Shown here: positions 63,940 to 64,000 of the stretch, one piece after another
Layout of the letters: every line of letters begins with the position of its first letter
Numbering within the stretch: position 1 is the stretch's first letter
From: SSC4 sp964443225
GTDB taxonomy: Bacteria > Chloroflexota > Anaerolineae > SSC4 > Amarolineaceae
Length of the DNA stretch: 64,000 nt
Assembly (NCBI GenBank): GCA_964443225.1
Contig: CAYUCC010000008.1
Location: forward strand, 40,167-104,166
Reading direction: 5' to 3'
Made by a program: the position numbers and the translations under genes
Notes under the pieces: generated by a model
Databases searched by the model: none
Told to the model about the DNA's origin: nothing
The model's input: the letters and a program-made list of their open reading frames with translations, nothing else

Positions 63940-64000
63940 GGGTTCTTTTTCCTCGGTTTTCTGGTATGATACGTATAGGCCGGATTGGCGGCGCTGGGGG

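Overview
The window is GC-rich bacterial DNA, most likely from a Chloroflexota genome of the Anaerolineae/Caldilineae kind, assembled from short reads (two 100-N gaps). This placement is an inference. It rests on Thr/Pro-linker lipoproteins, a tricorn-type protease, a bacterial translin homologue, a cohesin-domain secreted protein and heptamer-repeat intergenic DNA. No rRNA or tRNA gene was seen.

1-2.9 kb: a lipoprotein cut by the window edge, comM, and a probable structured small RNA with its own promoter and terminator. 2.9-30 kb: a large type III-D CRISPR-Cas locus. It opens with a divergent pair, an AAA-Csx3 ring-nuclease-like protein and a CARF-LuxR-HTH regulator, whose ATG codons overlap on one CATG. 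The plus strand then carries a CARF/DUF1887 effector, cas10 without an HD domain, RAMP genes (Csm3-like, csx10, a double Cas7, csx19, and a RAMP fused to a cold-shock domain), and an ATPase-nuclease pair. An IS630 relic and a Phd-DUF433/DUF5615 toxin-antitoxin pair follow. After these come a Csx15-like protein, a two-TM CARF protein, cas6, a frameshifted HEAT/coiled-coil/zinc-ribbon gene, a reverse transcriptase, cas1 and cas2. A WYL-domain regulator faces the array leader. The set implies crRNA-guided RNA recognition, cyclic oligoadenylate synthesis by Cas10 (GGDD intact), several CARF outputs (transcription, nuclease, membrane), two possible ring-nuclease off-switches, and spacer capture that may use RNA through the RT.

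30.3-44.7 kb: one very large CRISPR array, about 160 repeats of 37 bases, transcribed on the plus strand. A 1.85-kb insertion sequence with an 8-bp target duplication splits it, a second mobile-element fragment interrupts it, and a 100-N gap that looks like an unmerged contig overlap lies near its far end.

44.7-51.6 kb: a translin homologue in an operon with what looks like a Cas4-type nuclease split into two membrane-anchored polypeptides, with an L,D-transpeptidase lipoprotein gene between them. Then come a CRP/FNR regulator and a CarH-like B12 photoreceptor regulator with a carotenoid desaturase-like gene. 51.6-64 kb: a tricorn-type protease, VOC proteins, a YdcF protein, Ppx/GppA, rtcA, a 3-hydroxyacyl-CoA dehydrogenase, a cohesin protein, and a peroxiredoxin-like gene with an in-frame TGA exactly at its catalytic cysteine. 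That last gene is a predicted selenoprotein.
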